Below, in pieces: positions 58,961-64,000 of a stretch of 64,000 nt of DNA. The position numbers and the translations under genes were made by a program. The notes under the pieces were generated by a model, which was not told the origin of the DNA, ran no database searches, and worked only from the letters and a program-made list of their open reading frames with translations. Positions within the stretch are counted from its first letter, which is position 1; every line of letters begins with the position of its first letter. The stretch spans positions 43,501 to 107,500 of the forward strand of contig JAOPHQ010006586.1 in NCBI GenBank assembly GCA_030340625.1, given 5' to 3'. The DNA comes from Merluccius polli. Its lineage: Eukaryota > Chordata > Actinopteri > Gadiformes > Merlucciidae.

Positions 58961-60180
58961 GTTGTCCGCGTCACCGGTGCCCCGATCCCTCCCTACGGTC
59001 CCGGCGAGGCGTACCGTATCCCGGTGAGGATACAACGGGGTACGTACCAGGCGCTGTTGGATTCCGGCTGTATGCAGACCATGATCCATCAGCGCCTGGT
59101 GCGGTCCGAGGCATTGCTCGAGGCGTCGAGCGTTGCGGTGAGATGCATACACGGGGATGTTCACACGTATCCCTTGGTCCCTATCGAAATTCGTTATGGG
59201 GGAAAAACGCATAGGGTCAAGGCGGCGGTTAGTCCGAGCCTCACGTACCCCCTGATTCTAGGGATAGATTGGGCTGGGTTTCCAGGGGCAGTTAGCGAGA
59301 GTGCGGGGGTACGGACACGACAGATAGGGACATGTAAGTCATGTGCTGTGTTCTGCGCCGATGCGAGGGTGTCCGACGCTGCTCAGGGATCGGGGGAGGA
59401 GGCGGGAGGTTCTCAGCCCGAGGGCCGAGCGTCGACATTTCCACCGGTGGACGATTTCCCCCTTGAGCAGTCTCGTGACGCTACTCTACGCTCCGCCTTC
59501 GACCAAGTGATTTCCATTGATGGTCTTCGGGTACAGCCAGACGCAGTGCTGACTTACCCACACTTTGTGGTGATTAGGGACAGGCTTTATCGGGTGAGTC
59601 GTGACACCCAGAGTGAGGAGGTTGTTACCCAGTTGCTGGTACCCAGGAGCCGCCGGGAAATGATTTTCCAGGCGGCGCATTACAACCCAATGGCGGGCCA
59701 TTTGGGGTACGACAAAACACTGAACCGGATAATGGCCCGGTTCTATTGGCCGGGAATTCGGGCGGAAGTGCGCCGCTGGTGCGCCTCCTGCCCCGAGTGC
59801 CAGTTGGTGAATCCCCCGGCCATCCCCAGGGCTCCCTTGCGGCCCCTTCCCCTGGTGGAGGTCCCATTCGATCGCGTGGGCATGGACATTATCGGGCCAT
59901 TAGAACGTTCCGCACAAGGGTATCGATTTGTGTTAGTCCTGATCGACTACGCAACCCGATACCCGGAAGCAATTCCGTTGCGCAATATCTCCGCGAGGAG
60001 TGTTGCGCAGGCATTGTTTCACGTCATATCGCGGGTGGGAATCCCAAAGGAGATTCTCACTGACCAGGGCACCAATTTCATGTCACGCACGATCAAGGAA
60101 CTTTACGGGTTGTTGAAGGTCAAGGCCATCCGCACGAGCGTCTATCACCCAGCCACAGACGGCTTGTGTGAGAGGTTTAA
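58961..60180 (+). pseudogene. Protease and integrase core of the retrotransposon
   Basis: This part continues in the frame of the zinc knuckle. The aspartic protease has LLDSGCMQTMI (DSG at 59060-59068) and LILGIDW. The integrase has the HHCC zinc-binding region (HYNPMAGHLGY, CASCPEC), then the catalytic core with VGMDIIGPL (first Asp), LTDQGTNF (second Asp) and CERF (Glu). The frame changes directly after that Glu near 60176-60180. Integrase lies upstream of reverse transcriptase, the hallmark of the Gmr1-like group. No RT sequence is found between protease and integrase. Confidence 0.9.
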
Positions 60181-62190
60181 ACCGGACGTTAAAGTCCATG
60201 ATCCGGAAGTTTGTACTGGAGGATGCTCGAAATTGGCATCAATGGCTAGACCCTCTGTTGTTTGCGGTGCGGGAAGTGCCTCAGGCTTCCACAGGGTTTT
60301 CCCCGTTTGAGTTGCTCTATGGGCGCAGGCCCAGGGGCGTCCTGGACCTCATTAAAGAAACCTGGGAGGAGGGGTCCAGCGACAGCAAAAACGAAATCCA
60401 GTACGTCATGGACTTGCGTGCAAAGCTCCACTCGCTCGGGGTAATGTCACGTGAGCATTTGCGCCAAGCCCAGGAGAATCAGAAACGCCTGTACGACAGA
60501 GGGACTAGATTACGCGATCTCACGCCGGGGGACAAGGTCCTTGTTCTGTTGCCCACCTCTAGCACCAAATTACTCGCGAAGTGGCAAGGTCCCTTTGTGG
60601 TCACACGGCGAGTTGGGGACGTGGATTACGAGGTAGTGCGGTCGGACAGGGGCGACGCCCGACAGATCTACCACATCAACCTCCTGAAAAGGTGGAATGA
60701 TGTGGTCCCGGTCGCGTTCGCCACGACGCTACCGGAGGGAGAGGAGCTTGGACCGGAAGTCCCTGCCCCGGGGCCTGTCCCTCCGGTCGGCCGAGGAGAG
60801 GATCTGTCGGAGAGTCAGGCGGCGGACGTGGTCTCTCTACAGCTCCAGTTCGCCGACGTCTTTTCGCCCCTGCCCGGTCGCACCCCGTTAATAACTCACG
60901 ACATCGAGACGCAACCGGGGTTAACGGTGCGGACACGCCCCTACAGGCTGCCCGTACACAAGCAAGACGTGGTACGGCGCGAATTGGCAGCAATGCTAGA
61001 CTTGGGCGTCGTCGAGGAGTCCCACAGCGACTGGTGCAGCCCCGTCGTGCTTGTGGGGAAGCCGGACGGGGCTGTCCGGTTCTGTGTGGATTACCGTAGG
61101 GTGAATGCGGTGTCTAAATTCGACGCCTACCCGATGCCTCGGATCGACGAGCTTGTGGACCGGCTTGGCATGGCCACCTACTACACGACCCTGGACTGCA
61201 CGAAGGGCTACTGGCAGATTCCGTTGTCTCCAGCAGCCCGAGAGAAAACGGCGTTCTCCACTCCGCTCGGTCTATACCAATTCAAGGTACTTCCGTTCGG
61301 GTTGTTCGGGGCCCCAGCCACGTTCCAGCGGCTGATGGACCGGGTGCTGCGGCCTCATGCTGCATATGCTGCCGCCTACCTCGACGACATAGTCATCTAT
61401 GGAGACGACTGGGGGCAGCATATGCAGCGGGTGGCGGCCGTCCTTCAGTCGCTGAGACGGGCGGGGCTCACGGCCAACCCGAAGAAGTGCGTGATCGGGC
61501 GGAGGGAGATCCAGTATCTGGGGTTCCACCTGGGGCGGGGGAAGGTCCGGCCGCAGGTCGGTAAGACCGCGGCGGTCGCGGCCGCCCCCCGCCCCCGGAC
61601 CAAGAAAGAGGTGAGGCGGTTCCTGGGGCTGGCGGGGTACTATCGGCAGTTTGTCCCAAACTTCTCCGACCTGGCCAGCCCCTTGACCGACCTCACCCGG
61701 AAGAGGGCCCCAGATACGGTCCAGTGGTCGGAGCCATGTCAGGTGTCGTTTGATGCTATTAAAACAGCCCTCTGCGGGGAAGCCGTCCTGTGTGCTCCTA
61801 ATTTTGCTCTCCCTTTCTCCGTGCAGGCAGACGCGTCGGATAGGGGGTTGGGCGCGGTCCTGACCCAGCAGGTGGGGGGGGGCCGACCGACCGGTGCTGT
61901 ACCTGAGCCGGAAACTATCGGACCGGGAGGGTCGGTACAGCACCATCGAGAAGGAGTGTCTCGCCATCCGATGGGCGGTCGGCGCCCTCCGCTACTACCT
62001 GCTGGGTCGCCAGTTCACCCTCTATTCCGACCACGCCCCCCTCCAGTGGCTCCACCGGATGAAGGAGGCCAACGCGAGGATCACCCGGTGGTACCTCGCG
62101 TTGCAGCCCTTCCATTTCCGGGTGGCCCACAGGCCGGGGTCGCAGATGGTCGTGGCTGACTTCCTCTCCCGTTCCGGGGGGGGGGAGTAG
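60168..62190 (+). pseudogene. Integrase C-terminus, reverse transcriptase and RNase H
   Basis: The frame opened at 60168 carries the end of the integrase with a GPY/F module (KWQGPFVV, DVDYEV, IYHINLLKRW), then a linker, then reverse transcriptase: RPYRLPVHKQD, SPVVLVGKPDG, FCVDYRRVN, YYTTLDCTKGYWQIPL, FGLFGAPATFQRLMD and the catalytic YLDDIVIY (61377-61388). RNase H starts with QADASDRGLGAVL. In a run of nine G near 61873-61881 the frame changes, and the rest of RNase H (YSTIEKECLAI, TLYSDHAPLQWL, RPGSQMVVADFLSR) is in the next frame to a TAG at 62188. Except for these breaks all catalytic motifs are present. Confidence 0.92.
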
Positions 62191-62235
62191 GCTACGGCCG
62201 GATGGGTCCCCGGCCTATGTCGGGCGGTGGGGGTA

Positions 62236-62584
62236 TGTGGAGGGGGGCGGAGTCTCGCCGGTAGGGGGGAGTATGGAGCACCAGGTCGGCGGGGGGCGAT
62301 TGGGTCTGGTTGCCGACAGGTGTCCGCAATCAGACCCAATCAGGAAGTGTGTATTTATGTGCCTGCTTTGCCTTTCAGTAGGGGTTGATCAGAGAGAGAG
62401 AGAGACGGTCCCGTGGAGAGCGAGTGGGGACGAAAGCCCCGAGAGCCAGGCCACCGTGTTGTGGACCCCACGGTGCACGAGACGTGCAGCCAATGATTTA
62501 CCTGTTGTTCGCTTTGAAGAATAAAGCGAACCACGCGTTCAATAACGCCAAGCCTGTGTCCGCCCACTCTGTGAACTTGTTACA
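62236..62584 (+). repeat. 3' LTR
   Basis: 349 bases; differs from the 5' LTR by one extra G in the GGCGGGGGGCGA run. Preceded by a G-rich, polypurine-like stretch GGCGGTGGGGGTA at 62223-62235. Confidence 0.95.
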
Positions 62585-62589
62585 GGTTC

Positions 62590-63036
62590 ATTTTCAGAAC
62601 CTCATACTTGAAATAAGGGTTCACACGCTGAACTTTGCTGAACTTCTGTGAGAACTGGATCCACATCATCGTGTGTTTGACTTGGACCTCAGTCAGAAGC
62701 CCTCACATGGAGTAAAGACATTGACAGATACTCTCCCAGACGCCCGGTCACACTAAGTATAGTTTTATTTTAACCTTGGGGTTTACTTTTATTCTCCATC
62801 GCTGTGAAATATTAACCATCTGCTGCTGGCGCTCCGGTGCAGAAGATTGATGAACATGAAGTTGTCACGGCGACCGGGGAACAGTTTAGAACCGCGCGCT
62901 AAGGCTTTAACTTCAACTGTAGCAACTGAAATTAAATCACTTCAAATTAAAGATTTAATCATTTAATCATTTCCTGCTGGGAAAACAAACCTCAGTGATG
63001 AAAAGTTTCAATAAAGAATAACATCCGGTTATTAAG
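62590..63036. other. Right-arm segment beyond the retrotransposon
   Basis: Diverged counterpart of about 7200-8000 in reverse complement (for example GTCCAAGTCAAACAC on the left matches GTGTTTGACTTGGAC here). No gene. Confidence 0.5.
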
Positions 63037-63540
63037 GAGCTAGCCAGCGCTAGGCTAACCATCTCTCTCTGTGAACGCCGTGAGGAGCTAGCCAGCGCTA
63101 GGCTAACCATCTCTCTCTGTGAACACCGTGAGGAGCTAGCCAGCGCTAGGCTAACCATCTCTCTCTGTAAACACCGTGAGGAGCTAGCCAGCGCTAGGCT
63201 AACCATCTCTCTCTGTGAACACCGTGAGGAGCTAGCCAGCGCTAGGCTAACCATCTCTCTCTGTGAACACCGTGAGGAGCTAGCCAGCGCTAGGCTAACC
63301 ATCTCTCTCTGTAAACACCGTGAGGAGCTAGCCAGCGCTAGGCTAACCATCTCTCTCTGTAAACACCATGAGGAGCTAGCCAGCGCTAGGCTAACCATCT
63401 CTCTCTGTAAACACCGTGAGGAGCTAGCCAGCGCTAGGCTAACCATCTCTCTCTGTAAACACCGTGAGGAGCTAGCCAGCGCTAGGCTAACCATCTCTCT
63501 CTGTAAACACCGTAAGGAGCTAGCCAGCGCTAGGCTAACC
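63037..63540. repeat. 48 bp minisatellite, about 10.5 copies
   Basis: Unit GAGGAGCTAGCCAGCGCTAG plus GCTAACCATCTCTCTCTGTA plus AACACCGT. Since 48 is a multiple of three, the minus strand shows an uninterrupted 16-residue repeat, which is not a gene. The left arm has a single copy at about 7005-7055. Confidence 0.95.
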
Positions 63541-63589
63541 GCGTTAGAAGGCTAAACTAATCATCTCAGTGGGGAATCCCATTGATTTC

Positions 63590-64000
63590 TTTAAAGGAGG
63601 ACGATGTTATGGATGTCCTCCAGGAGGACTATGTTATGGATGTCCTCCAGGAGGACTATGTTATGGATGTCCTCCAGGAGGACTATGTTATGGATGTCCT
63701 CCAGGAGGACTATGTTATGGATGTCCTCCAGGAGGACTATGTTATGGATGTCCTCCAGGAGGACGATGTTATGGATGTCCTCCAGGAGGACGATGTTATG
63801 GATGTCCTCCAGGAGGACGATGTTATGGATGTCCTCCAGGAGGACTATGTTATGGATGTCCTCCAGGAGGACGATGTTATGGATGTCCTCCAGGAGGACG
63901 ATGTTATGGATGTCCTCCAGGAGGACGATGTTATGGATGTCCTCCAGGAGGACGATGTTATGGATGTCCTCCAGGAGGACGATGTTATGGATGTCCTCCA
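63590..64000. repeat. 27 bp minisatellite running off the window
   Basis: About 15 units of GGAGGACGATGTTATGGATG plus TCCTCCA, with GACTATG as the main variant. At each unit junction GTCCTCC and GGAGGAC form a 7 bp inverted repeat around one base. The left arm has only two to three diverged copies (about 6900-6965). Confidence 0.95.

Larger units (their letters stand above)
57652..62584 (+). mobile_element. Gmr1-like Ty3/Gypsy LTR retrotransposon, complete with both LTRs
   Basis: Two LTRs of 348 and 349 bases begin TGTGGAGG and end GTTACA. The five bases GGTTC flank the element on both sides (57647-57651 and 62585-62589), the target-site duplication. By eye the LTRs differ by a single G in a G-run, which implies a very recent insertion. 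The domain order is gag, protease, integrase, reverse transcriptase, RNase H. Integrase before reverse transcriptase is unlike ordinary Gypsy elements and typical of the Gmr1 clade described from cod. The coding region is interrupted by four frame changes, three of them in G-runs. The left arm of the large duplication lacks the insertion. Confidence 0.95.
48823..64000 (-). repeat. Right arm of the large inverted duplication
   Basis: Reverse complement of 6840-13121 with extra material: the 13 bp array (51352-56674), the LTR retrotransposon (57652-62584), and expansions of 40, 48 and 27 bp units. Without these it is about the length of the left arm. The part 48823-51350 is very similar to the left arm; the part beyond 56680 is more diverged. 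The arm is open at the window end. Confidence 0.85.

Noticed and set aside
62967..63494. 175-codon minus-strand repeat protein (MVSLALASSS units)
   Set aside because: It is the 48 bp minisatellite, a multiple of three, and has one stop-free frame by chance; the left arm has a single unit and no gene.

Overview
The window looks like nuclear DNA from a ray-finned (teleost) fish. The evidence is intron-containing immune-type genes with GT-AG splice sites, a Gmr1-like Ty3/Gypsy retrotransposon, PIF/Harbinger and hAT remnants, very dense (CA)n/(GT)n microsatellites and many long minisatellites. There are no operons or other bacterial signs. The species cannot be read from the sequence. Telomere-like TTAGGG variants at 21.2 and 41.0-41.7 kb and the minisatellite density suggest a subtelomeric or otherwise unstable region, but this is inference.

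Layout. 1-6.8 kb: intergenic DNA with simple repeats, including a ~430 bp (AGGC)n tract. 6.8-13.1 kb: left arm of a very large inverted duplication. 13.3-19.8 kb: CpG-rich promoter-like DNA, then a chain of short exons with canonical splice sites that is probably a mostly non-coding spliced transcript; its first intron holds a 2.9 kb tandem array interrupted by a 407 bp palindromic transposon. 20.6-23.0 kb (minus strand): broken pieces of an immunoglobulin-superfamily receptor resembling the SLAM/CD48 group, interrupted by a frameshifted SGNH-hydrolase ORF. 23.9-32.9 kb (plus strand): a six-exon type II transmembrane C-type lectin gene whose exon phases all agree; its introns carry two foldback elements and a Harbinger transposon. 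33-39.4 kb: four large minisatellites around one isolated I-set Ig exon. 39.5-40.6 kb: a second C-type lectin domain, a duplicate of the first, without the upstream exons. 41-48.8 kb: telomere-like repeats, a hAT transposase remnant, a 28S rRNA fragment, a smaller inverted repeat and a 91 bp minisatellite. 48.8-64 kb: right arm of the inverted duplication, enlarged by a ~5.3 kb array of a 13 bp unit and by a complete LTR retrotransposon with a 5 bp target duplication.

Main biological content. The two lectin domains are related by a duplication that also carried a 31 bp minisatellite just upstream. They have since diverged at the calcium/sugar site: one copy keeps EPN and WND, the other has EPS and an in-frame Gly/Arg-rich insertion where WND should be. 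The two big arms give an internal control: the same 13 bp motif is present about three times on the left and about 400 times on the right, and the retrotransposon and a 465 bp inverted-repeat element are each present in one arm only.
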